Positions 1-5,174 of a DNA stretch of 8,380 nucleotides are shown here, piece after piece. The stretch's first letter is position 1. The number at the start of each line of letters is the position of its first letter. The position numbers and the translations under genes are program-made. The DNA lies in the NCBI GenBank assembly GCA_004554205.1, contig SFNH01000080.1, positions 1 to 8,380 of the forward strand, read 5' to 3'. Under the pieces are notes generated by a model that made no database searches, was not told the origin of the DNA, and saw only the letters and a list, made by a program, of their open reading frames with translations. This stretch comes from Clostridium sp. Lineage in GTDB: Bacteria; Bacillota; Clostridia; Lachnospirales; Lachnospiraceae.

Positions 1-1
1 G

Positions 2-97
2 GCCTTTGCGATCCAGGCTGCATATTTCCCGGGAATGACGATCGCCTACCTATTCGCGAGATCTCCAGAACCTGGGGCTGCGGTAGCCACTGCATAG
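2..97 (+). CDS. C-terminal end of an unidentified upstream protein (partial)
   Basis: Reading from base 2, a frame stays open for 31 codons to a TAG at 95-97; the true start lies outside the window. The visible tail begins AFAIQAAYFPGMT and ends in an alanine-rich stretch. I do not recognise the family. It is judged likely coding because the stop is followed directly by a strong ribosome binding site (AAGGAGG, from base 99) for the next ORF, the usual junction in this operon. Frame 1 is also open across the same bases (to a TGA at 157), so the frame choice is not certain. Confidence 0.45.
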   Translation, partial: AFAIQAAYFPGMTIAYLFARSPEPGAAVATA

Positions 98-111
98 GAA
101 GGAGGAGCGAC

Positions 112-159
112 ATGCCACAAAAGGAAGATAAAGCACAAAAAGGAGGTGGAAAAAATTGA
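112..159 (+). CDS. Possible 15-residue leader-like peptide
   Basis: An ATG at 112 follows AAGGAGG with normal spacing and opens a 15-codon frame (MPQKEDKAQKGGGKN), stopping at TGA 157-159. That stop overlaps the TTG start at 156 of the next ORF as TTGA, a layout that permits translational coupling. The peptide is lysine- and glycine-rich with no fold. It may be a real micro-ORF that delivers ribosomes to the TTG start, or simply chance translation of purine-rich RBS sequence. No function can be assigned. Confidence 0.25.
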   Translation: MPQKEDKAQKGGGKN

Positions 160-329
160 GATACGACAAGTTTTACGCGTGCCCGTATTGCGGGAGCGCC
201 CTGGATCCTGGGGAGCGTTGCGACTGCCAGGATCAGAAGGAAAAGGAGGGAAAGCATGCAGACAGTAAAGATACAACCAGAAAAGATGCCGGAGCCAGTG
301 AGCGCCGTGCTGTACAGATCGCTGGCTGA
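156..329 (+). CDS. Small zinc-ribbon protein, TTG start
   Basis: This 57-residue protein contains CPYCGSALDPGERCDC near its N-terminus (residues 9-24). CPYC followed by a CxC pair is a typical four-cysteine zinc site, and very small zinc-ribbon proteins of this kind are common in the early regions of clostridial phages. The start is a TTG at 156, preceded by AAAAAGGAGG (137-146) with a 9-base gap; no ATG lies upstream of the cysteines in this frame. The last two thirds are charged and low-complexity (K, D, E, R) and probably disordered. The final 74 bases overlap the next ORF in another frame, which is long for this operon. The zinc site is clear; a role (nucleic-acid or protein contact) is inference only. 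Confidence 0.6.
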   Translation: MRYDKFYACPYCGSALDPGERCDCQDQKEKEGKHADSKDTTRKDAGASERRAVQIAG

Positions 330-414
330 CGCGGTCCGCAGAGCCTTCGCTGACAATAACACACAAGAGGAGTACGAATCATGGAAGCAAAGACGCTACG
401 CCGGCAAGGCATAA
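256..414 (+). CDS. Small hypothetical phage protein
   Basis: A 52-residue ORF (MQTVKIQPEKMPEPVSAVLY at its N-terminus) starts with ATG 256 behind AAAGGAGGG and ends at TAA 412-414. The middle and end are predicted helical and highly charged, ending EEYESWKQRRYAGKA, similar in style to the helical tail of the 547-660 ORF. It has no cysteines, membrane segment or recognisable domain. The strong ribosome binding site and protein-like composition support it, although the first 74 bases are shared with the zinc-ribbon ORF in a different frame. Function unknown. Confidence 0.55.
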   Translation: MQTVKIQPEKMPEPVSAVLYRSLADAVRRAFADNNTQEEYESWKQRRYAGKA

Positions 415-550
415 AAAGTGGCGCCGGCCAAAATGACCGACGCCGTGGATCATTCCCGGAGCCCACAACTCAGAGGAAGTCCACAACTATGATAACAAAA
501 ATCAAGAGGTTTTTCAAGAGGCAAAGAAGGCCCGCGAGACGGGTATATGA
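411..550 (+). pseudogene. Frame-disrupted remnant of a small phage gene
   Basis: The frame running 437-550 encodes a very protein-like sequence, PTPWIIPGAHNSEEVHNYDN followed by a helical lysine/glutamate stretch, ending at TGA 548-550. It has no ATG, GTG or TTG start. The same frame upstream reads KKWRRPK and then hits TGA 434-436. Changing CATAAAAAG (410-418) to CATGAAAAAG would create a start overlapping the previous gene's stop as ATGA, so loss of one G could explain the missing start, with a second lesion near 434. The open frames here shift between two registers: an ATG at 433 in the next register gives only 19 residues. A decayed gene, a sequencing error or recoding would each fit. I favour decay or error. 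Confidence 0.4.
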
Positions 551-660
551 GCCCGGAGGACTACGAACACATGCACGAGCTCATGCAGCAAGCCGTAAAG
601 GCTGACTATAAACGCTGGCAGCAAGAACGCCAGCAAAGATTGAAAGGAGCAAACACATGA
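547..660 (+). CDS. Small helical hypothetical protein (or C-terminal part of the disrupted gene)
   Basis: An ATG at 547 overlaps the preceding stop as ATGA and opens a 37-codon frame (MSPEDYEHMHELMQQAVKAD at its start) to TGA 658-660, which itself overlaps the ATG at 657 of the large lectin-like gene. The product is one long amphipathic, charged helix. There is no good ribosome binding site, so it would depend on coupling from upstream. It may instead be the C-terminal half of one original protein, because the preceding frame ends RETGI while a -1 step would read RETGYMSPEDY. Confidence 0.45.
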   Translation: MSPEDYEHMHELMQQAVKADYKRWQQERQQRLKGANT

Positions 661-1982
661 GAAACGAGGTTATTTATGACAAGTCCGGGATCCCCGACAT
701 TATGGTGGTATTTGCACCGGACGAGCTGGGACTCCCGGCAACCCTGAAAGGCAGAAAGGTGAGCGAGTACCTGATCAGCAAATACCCCAACACCCTGATC
801 GGCGGCGTGCCGCACTCTCTCCCGTTCCAGAAGCCTGCCGTGGACGTGAAGTTCGACGAGGCCGTCCAACTCTGCGAGAGCAAGGGCCCCGGCTGGCATT
901 TACTCACTAACGACGAATGGGCAGCACTGGCCCGCCAGAGCTGGGAGAATGACACCATGCCGACCGGCAACACTGCCAGCGGCAAGAGTCACAGCCACCC
1001 GGAACAGACCGGCACTACATACGAGAACAGCTACGGCAAGACGCTGACCGGCTCCGGCCCGGTAGCATGGAACCACGACAGAACAGCCGAAGGCGTCAGC
1101 GACATGTGCGGCAACGTCTGGGAGCATGTCGGCGGGATCCGCTTCCTGAACGGACAAGTGCAGGTGATACCTAACAACGGCGCGGCAGCAGGCGCAGACC
1201 AAAGCAAGGACTCGCAGGAGTGGGAAGCAATCTACACCGCAGACGGCGATCCGATTTATTTCAATCCGCGCGAAGGCGAGATCTTCGTGGAGCCTACCGA
1301 GGCAGAGGACAAAGACTACGACGGCGCGCGCTTCACTGAGCTGGAAGCGAAAAGCCTCGACATACCGGAACAGCTGATCAGGCTCGGACTTTTCCCTCCT
1401 AACGGCTACGAAAGTGACGAGTATTTCTGGATTAATAACGACGGCGAACGCTGCGTGTGTCGCGGGGGCTACTGGGCCAGCGGTGCGGACGCTGGCGTGT
1501 TCTGCCTCAACGGCGCCCGCTCCCGCTCGGACTCGCGCACGGGCATCGGCTTCCGCTCCGCTTATGTTCGATACTCTGGCGACTCTGACACTCTGGACAA
1601 TCTGGACGACGAAGCCACCGACCTGAGCGAAGCCCCGGAGGAAATCAAAGAGTTAATCAAGAGAAACGACAAGAAGCTGAAAGCGAAGCTGGAAGCGGAA
1701 ACGACGGAAAATACACTGGAGAAGCTCGTCCGCGAAATGCTGGCCCGCTCTTTTGTTTTCCTCTGCAACTCTCTGGACTTCGGAGATCCGGCGCCTGCTG
1801 AGGTACACGAGGTAGCACTGAACGCCTCACCAGCAGAGTTGCAGCGCGCTTCTGCTCTTTTGGGAAGCATGGCTCATGCAGTAACGGCGGTAAACGCAGC
1901 ACGCGCCAGCATAGCAGCGACCGCGAAAGCTCTCGAAGATGTTTACAAGAACGAAGGAGGCGGCGACCATGAACAGCCTTAA
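657..1982 (+). CDS. DGR-type variable protein with C-type-lectin/FGE-like fold
   Basis: 441 residues, starting with ATG 657 behind AAAGGAG and coupled to the preceding ORF by ATGA. The body resembles formylglycine-generating-enzyme/C-type-lectin domains used by DGR target proteins: FDEAVQLC (66-73), LLTNDEWAALA (82-92), GVSDMCGNVWEHVGG (146-160), and near residue 269 RGGYW leading to GIGFRSAYV (296-304). In FGE-fold proteins these correspond to the 'lptEaEWEyA', 'DMsGNVWEW' and 'RGGsW...GFR' motifs. Residues 269-302 look like a DGR variable region. A further ~137 residues follow, with a charged coiled-coil-like part (about 325-360) and an alanine-rich helical end. There is no signal peptide or membrane segment. 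DGR targets are usually ligand-binding proteins whose surface loops are diversified by reverse-transcriptase-driven A-to-N mutagenesis. Its ligand is unknown. The gene overlaps the alternative start of the hydrolase gene by 14 bases. Confidence 0.85.
   Translation: MRNEVIYDKSGIPDIMVVFAPDELGLPATLKGRKVSEYLISKYPNTLIGGVPHSLPFQKPAVDVKFDEAVQLCESKGPGWHLLTNDEWAALARQSWENDTMPTGNTASGKSHSHPEQTGTTYENSYGKTLTGSGPVAWNHDRTAEGVSDMCGNVWEHVGGIRFLNGQVQVIPNNGAAAGADQSKDSQEWEAIYTADGDPIYFNPREGEIFVEPTEAEDKDYDGARFTELEAKSLDIPEQLIRLGLFPPNGYESDEYFWINNDGERCVCRGGYWASGADAGVFCLNGARSRSDSRTGIGFRSAYVRYSGDSDTLDNLDDEATDLSEAPEEIKELIKRNDKKLKAKLEAETTENTLEKLVREMLARSFVFLCNSLDFGDPAPAEVHEVALNASPAELQRASALLGSMAHAVTAVNAARASIAATAKALEDVYKNEGGGDHEQP
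1461..1571 (+). other. Probable DGR variable region (VR) with 3' homing-type segment
   Basis: Codons 269-305 of the lectin-like gene carry the signature of a mutagenised VR. The + strand from 1470 to 1553 has only 8 adenines in 84 bases, although the window is A-rich overall. Codons at positions that are usually Asn, Tyr or Thr in DGR templates fit A-only changes from AAC, TAC or ACG: TAC272, GCC274, AGC275, GAC278, TGC283, GGC286, GCC287, CGC290, GAC292, TCG293, CGC294, GGC296. Eleven of these twelve end in C, as AAC or TAC templates require. The invariant GC-rich 3' part (1542-1561, encoding GIGFRSA) is where an initiation-of-mutagenic-homing site would be expected. The template repeat itself is not in this window, so this is inferred from pattern. 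Confidence 0.7.
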
Positions 1983-2013
1983 CGACCTAGCTACACGCTC
2001 CCGCCCCTCAACA

Positions 2014-2031
2014 AAAGGAGGTAACACCATG
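2014..2031 (+). promoter_or_regulatory. Strong second ribosome binding site and in-frame start of the hydrolase gene
   Basis: AAAGGAGG at 2014-2021 lies 7 bases before ATG 2029. A second AAGGAGG at 1954-1960 lies 8 bases before ATG 1969, in the same frame with no stop between. Both starts are therefore credible and would give products of 249 and 269 residues. I place the gene at 2029 because its site is the longer match to the anti-Shine-Dalgarno sequence and avoids overlap with the upstream gene. Confidence 0.55.
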
Positions 2032-2778
2032 AGCACCGCAAACGCAGCACGCAGCACATTGACCGTATACACCCCGGAGCACCGCAGCTCCGGGCAGAAA
2101 AAAAGCGGCAACCCGTCGCAACCGGGCCACCGCTCGAACACTTCCACTGCTCACCGCAGAAAGAAGCACACCCCTATTTTACGCCGTTTCGTCCGTTTTT
2201 GCAAGCGTCTGGGGCCGGGCCGGATCCTAATCGTCGCCGCTATTATCGCCGGCCTGGTGGCTGGAATATCAAAGCTGACCGGCACCGGAAGAAAAGACCA
2301 GGAGCCACAGACAACGGCGGAAACACCGGAACCAACAACGACAGAGGAGCAAACAACTCAGATCGAGATCGCGACAGAGGAAACGACAACGAGGCTGATC
2401 GGATCCATGGACTGGGATGCAGACGAGTCCTACATACTGGCCAAGATGGCCATGGCCGAGGCCGAAAGCGAGGACACAGAGTGCAAGGCCCTCGTGATCC
2501 TGGTCATTCTCAACCGAGTCTGGAGCGACGGGTTCCCTGACACCATCGAGGGAGTGATCACGCAGCAGAACGCCTTCGCGCCATACCAGAACGGAAGGTA
2601 CGACCGGGTGGAGCCGGACGCCGACTGCTGGGAGGCTCTCAACCTGGTAATGTCTGGGTGGGATGAAAGCCAGGGCGCCCTCTACTTCGAGACAACCACA
2701 GACGGAGAAACATGGCACAACACGCACCTCGATCGGCTTTTCGAGCATGGTGCCTTAACATTTTACAAGGAAAAATAA
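2029..2778 (+). CDS. Membrane-anchored SleB-like cell wall hydrolase
   Basis: 249 residues from ATG 2029 (269 from ATG 1969). Order of parts: a basic Ser/Thr-rich cytoplasmic N-terminus (1-64, with RRKK and RRFVRFCKR); one hydrophobic segment RILIVAAIIAGLVAGIS (65-81) that fits a transmembrane anchor with positive-inside topology; a Thr/Glu/Pro-rich spacer (about 90-122); then a Hydrolase_2/SleB-like domain (about 130-249). Domain marks are ILAKMAMAEAESED with likely catalytic Glu144, VILNRVWSDGFPDTIEGVI (158-176), and ALYFETT. SleB-type enzymes cleave peptidoglycan, and some are germination-specific lytic transglycosylases. The topology would place the enzyme outside the membrane, tethered by the spacer. 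It sits between the DGR-type protein and the Gam gene, away from where a holin/endolysin pair would be expected. Regulation by host wall remodelling, or a role with the variable protein, is inference. Confidence 0.8.
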   Translation: MSTANAARSTLTVYTPEHRSSGQKKSGNPSQPGHRSNTSTAHRRKKHTPILRRFVRFCKRLGPGRILIVAAIIAGLVAGISKLTGTGRKDQEPQTTAETPEPTTTEEQTTQIEIATEETTTRLIGSMDWDADESYILAKMAMAEAESEDTECKALVILVILNRVWSDGFPDTIEGVITQQNAFAPYQNGRYDRVEPDADCWEALNLVMSGWDESQGALYFETTTDGETWHNTHLDRLFEHGALTFYKEK

Positions 2779-2789
2779 GGAGGAACGAC

Positions 2790-3395
2790 ATGGAGAACAT
2801 GAATATTATCGCAACAGAGGAAACATTAACCGAGGCCCTGGAGTCAATCGACTACTCCACCGGCTACGTGGAAGGATCCGACCAGGATCAGGCAGAGGAG
2901 GGGCGTCCATATTTCACGATAGACAACGACGAGGTGGCCGACTGGGCCGTCCGTAAGATCGCAGAGGAGCGCTCAGACTATGAGAGGCTCAAAGAGCTGG
3001 CAGAAACGCAGATCGCAAAGATCCAGGAGAAGATCGAAGCCGAAAAGACGCGCGCGGAACGTCGCACCGCCTTCCTCACGAGCTGCCTAGCTCAGTACTT
3101 TGGAACCGTTGAGCATAAAAAGACCAAAACCCAGGAGACGTACAAGCTCTTGAGCGGCACGCTGATCCTCAAGAAAGGCGGAGTCACTCAGAAATATGAC
3201 AAGGACGAGCTTCTGGACTACCTGGCAGCGGAAGGCATGGACAACTATATAAAGACCACCCAGGAGCCAAAGTGGGGCGAGTTCAAAAAGATCCTCACAT
3301 TCCAGGACGGCAACGCGATCCTGACAGATACCGGCGAAATAGTCGAGTGCATCCACGTCGAGGAAAAGCCGGACACGTTCGACATCAAGCTATAA
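2790..3395 (+). CDS. gam: Gam-family (host-nuclease inhibitor) DNA-end-binding protein
   Basis: 201 residues from ATG 2790, behind AAGGAGGA. The N-terminus is acidic (1-48). DNDEVADWAVRKIAEE starts a long charged coiled-coil (about 46-100) with the heptad-rich pattern of Mu Gam/Gp157-like proteins. It is followed by AQYFGTVEHKKTKTQETYKL (101-120) and a beta-rich C-terminal half containing GTLILKKGG and GEIVECIHVEEKPDTFDIKL at the very end. The KTKTQETYKLLSGTL segment and the C-terminal EKP...F.I.L signature match the Gam family as I know it from clostridial phages. Mu Gam coats double-stranded DNA ends and blocks exonucleases such as RecBCD. Placement directly before an Erf gene supports a recombination/end-protection role. 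An alternative label is Siphovirus Gp157-like. A start at the next Met (2799) is possible but less well spaced. Confidence 0.75.
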   Translation: MENMNIIATEETLTEALESIDYSTGYVEGSDQDQAEEGRPYFTIDNDEVADWAVRKIAEERSDYERLKELAETQIAKIQEKIEAEKTRAERRTAFLTSCLAQYFGTVEHKKTKTQETYKLLSGTLILKKGGVTQKYDKDELLDYLAAEGMDNYIKTTQEPKWGEFKKILTFQDGNAILTDTGEIVECIHVEEKPDTFDIKL

Positions 3396-3407
3396 AGGAG
3401 GGATAAC

Positions 3408-4280
3408 ATGGCAGCAGCTACGACAAAGACCGCACCGGCCAAAACCGGTACAAAAGAAACCACGACAAGGGCAACAGCCCCAGAAAAGAAGGCAGAGGCT
3501 CCGGCGAAGGAGCTCCGCTCTCTCCCTCTGGTGGCCAAGCTCGTGGAAATTAAGAAAAGGATCCCAAGGATCCCAAAGAGCCAGAAAAGTGACGGCGTAA
3601 AGTACGCATACATCAACCTGGACGACATTTACGAGCACCTCACTCCGGCCATGAATGAGCTCGGGGTGCTGCTATCCATAAACGAGGAGGCAGCAACAAG
3701 GCACGCAGACAACGGGGACCCGGTATTCTACACCAACTACATCCAGCACACCAAAAACGGTGAGCGCATGGTGTGGATCTACGAGGGCGACCTGGTCATG
3801 GAATGGATCAACATCGATAACCCAGAGGATCGCATGAGCGTCATGCTCCACGCCCTGGGAACCAACGACGCCGGACCGGACAAGGCAAAGGGATCCGCCT
3901 TCACCTATTGCCTGAAATACTACTTTTTCGAGCTACTCGGCATTGACCAGGGCCAGGATGATCCGGACAACAAGGACAACACACGCCCCCTGAACGCTGA
4001 AACAGAATACACCGGAGGGTACCGAAGCGCCGGCAACCACCAGGCAGCGGGATCAAGCGGAGGGGACCAGAAACGGCTTACAGAGGCCCAACTCAACCGC
4101 ATGTACAAGAAGGGCGAAGCTGCTGGAGTAACTCCGGCAGAAGTTGACGCATGGATCCTCAAAAAATTCAACGTAAGCGATTCGGGAGCCATGAACCGCA
4201 AGCAATACGACGACACTTGCGCAGCTCTCGACCGTCAGGCAGCAAGCCAGGCAAGCAACCAGGAAGGAGGCCCAGCATGA
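3408..4280 (+). CDS. erf: Erf-family single-strand annealing recombinase
   Basis: 290 residues from ATG 3408 behind AAAGGAGGG. A disordered Ala/Lys/Thr-rich leader (1-35) precedes the core (about 38-185). The core includes a KYAYINLDDIYEHLTPAMNE motif (65-84), typical of ERF proteins ('Y.y..l..v...v.P.L...G'), and KGSAFTYCLKYYFFELLGID (161-180), matching the ERF 'GsaiTYarRYaL..llgi' helix, with the acidic QDDPD tail right after. After a Gly/Ser linker (200-222), a C-terminal helical module starts LTEAQLNRMYKKGEAAGV. Erf of phage P22 anneals complementary single strands during circularisation and recombination. The partners here would be the SSB and Gam encoded next to it. It overlaps the next gene by ATGA. 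A 9-bp direct repeat containing GGATCC lies within the codons for RIPRIP. Confidence 0.85.
   Translation: MAAATTKTAPAKTGTKETTTRATAPEKKAEAPAKELRSLPLVAKLVEIKKRIPRIPKSQKSDGVKYAYINLDDIYEHLTPAMNELGVLLSINEEAATRHADNGDPVFYTNYIQHTKNGERMVWIYEGDLVMEWINIDNPEDRMSVMLHALGTNDAGPDKAKGSAFTYCLKYYFFELLGIDQGQDDPDNKDNTRPLNAETEYTGGYRSAGNHQAAGSSGGDQKRLTEAQLNRMYKKGEAAGVTPAEVDAWILKKFNVSDSGAMNRKQYDDTCAALDRQAASQASNQEGGPA
3558..3575 (+). repeat. Short direct repeat AGGATCCCA x2 inside erf
   Basis: AGGATCCCA occurs twice back to back (3558-3566 and 3567-3575) and encodes RIPRIP in the Erf-like protein. Each copy holds the palindrome GGATCC. It is too short to call an element on its own and is listed because GGATCC is enriched across the window. 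Confidence 0.5.
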
Positions 4281-4723
4281 GCCACAAACCAGCAAAACCA
4301 ATCCAGCAGCAGATCCAGGACCTCATAAACGTGAGAAAAGCCAGACTGCATAAGGAGATCCAGGAGTTTGAGCGGAAAAAGTACGACGCCGAGTATGTGT
4401 ACGGGCTAAACGGAGGAAGTGCCAACAGATGCGAAAAAGCGATCAAAGCCCGAGAGGATGAACTCGAGGAGCTCGAAGCACTGAGCAAATCATACGGCGG
4501 GCCGGTGAGGACCACGATCAAGATCACAAGATACCGGTACAGATGCACGTGCGGCAGTATCGTCGAGACACGCCAGCCGGTATATCGTGAGTATATCGAC
4601 TGCCCGTTTTGCCGCGGATGCGTCTCGACAGTGACAGAGGGCAAGGTTGAACGCGAGGTTATACTTCCGCCAAAACCTAACTATTTCGACAGCATGGAAG
4701 AATGGAGGAAATTGCATGAATAA
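4277..4723 (+). CDS. Coiled-coil zinc-binding hypothetical protein
   Basis: 148 residues from ATG 4277, which overlaps the erf stop as ATGA and has GGAAGGAGG just upstream. The N-terminal half (10-72) is a charged helical region likely to form a coiled coil, ending EDELEELEALSKSY. The C-terminal half contains C90, C92 (YRCTCG), then C109, C112 and C115 (DCPFCRGC), a plausible zinc-ribbon-like site. The protein ends FDSMEEWRKLHE. I do not recognise a named family. Its place between erf and ssb, with coupling to both (8-base overlap with ssb), suggests a helper in recombination or replication, but the sequence does not show which. A start at 4151 in the same frame lies inside erf and is rejected. 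Confidence 0.7.
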   Translation: MSHKPAKPIQQQIQDLINVRKARLHKEIQEFERKKYDAEYVYGLNGGSANRCEKAIKAREDELEELEALSKSYGGPVRTTIKITRYRYRCTCGSIVETRQPVYREYIDCPFCRGCVSTVTEGKVEREVILPPKPNYFDSMEEWRKLHE

Positions 4724-5153
4724 AGTAATCGAGGTGGGACGACTCACCAGAAACCCAGAGATCAGATACACACAAGGCGCCGAACCGATGGCGATCACTC
4801 GCTACACTCTCGCCGTTGACCGCAGACAGAGTCGAAACAACGACAACCAGCAGTCGGCCGACTTCATACCTTGCGTGGCCTTCGGTAAGCTGGCAGAGTT
4901 CGCCGAGAAATATCTGGCCCAGGGTGTGAAAATTGTGATCGAGGGCCACTTGCAAAGCGGCAGCTATACCAACAAGGACGGCAACAAAGTCTACACCCTG
5001 GACGTGATCATCGAGTCCCAGGAGTTCGCAGAAAGCAAAGCGGCAAACCAGAGCCACACTGGAAATAGCCAGCCCGCTCCCGCCGGACCGGTAGACGGCG
5101 ACGGCTTTATGAATATACCGGACGACATCGACGGGGAGCTGCCGTTCAACTAA
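4716..5153 (+). CDS. ssb: Single-stranded DNA-binding protein
   Basis: 145 residues from ATG 4716, with GGAGGA at 4703-4708 upstream and an 8-base overlap with the previous stop. The OB-fold domain (about 1-107) is canonical: MNKVIEVGRLTRNPEIRYTQ at the start, FIPCVAFGKLAEFAEKYLAQ (50-69), then IVIEGHLQSGSYTNKDGNKV. A Gln/Asn/Pro-rich linker follows and then an acidic tail ending DDIDGELPFN. The bacterial SSB tip is normally acidic and ends in PF, and it binds partners such as recombination and repair proteins. Here one Asn follows PF. The protein coats single-stranded phage DNA during replication and cooperates with the Erf-like annealing protein. It is a confident call. Confidence 0.95.
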   Translation: MNKVIEVGRLTRNPEIRYTQGAEPMAITRYTLAVDRRQSRNNDNQQSADFIPCVAFGKLAEFAEKYLAQGVKIVIEGHLQSGSYTNKDGNKVYTLDVIIESQEFAESKAANQSHTGNSQPAPAGPVDGDGFMNIPDDIDGELPFN

Positions 5154-5174
5154 AAACACGAAGGAGGCGCCGGT

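Noticed and set aside
463..488. Direct repeat CCACAACT at 463-470 and 481-488
   Set aside because: Eight bases with one extra copy inside a small disrupted gene is too weak to support a functional site.
381..605. 74-codon + strand ORF with ATG at 381
   Set aside because: It lies in a third register across two better-supported small frames, is Arg-rich in the manner of a shadow frame, and has only a weak GAGGAG upstream site. The protein-like sequence is in the other registers.
1414..2540. Shorter + strand ORFs at 1414-1626 and 2199-2540
   Set aside because: They are out-of-frame shadows of the lectin-like gene and the hydrolase gene, with low-complexity Ala/Thr or Arg/Gly content and no ribosome binding sites.
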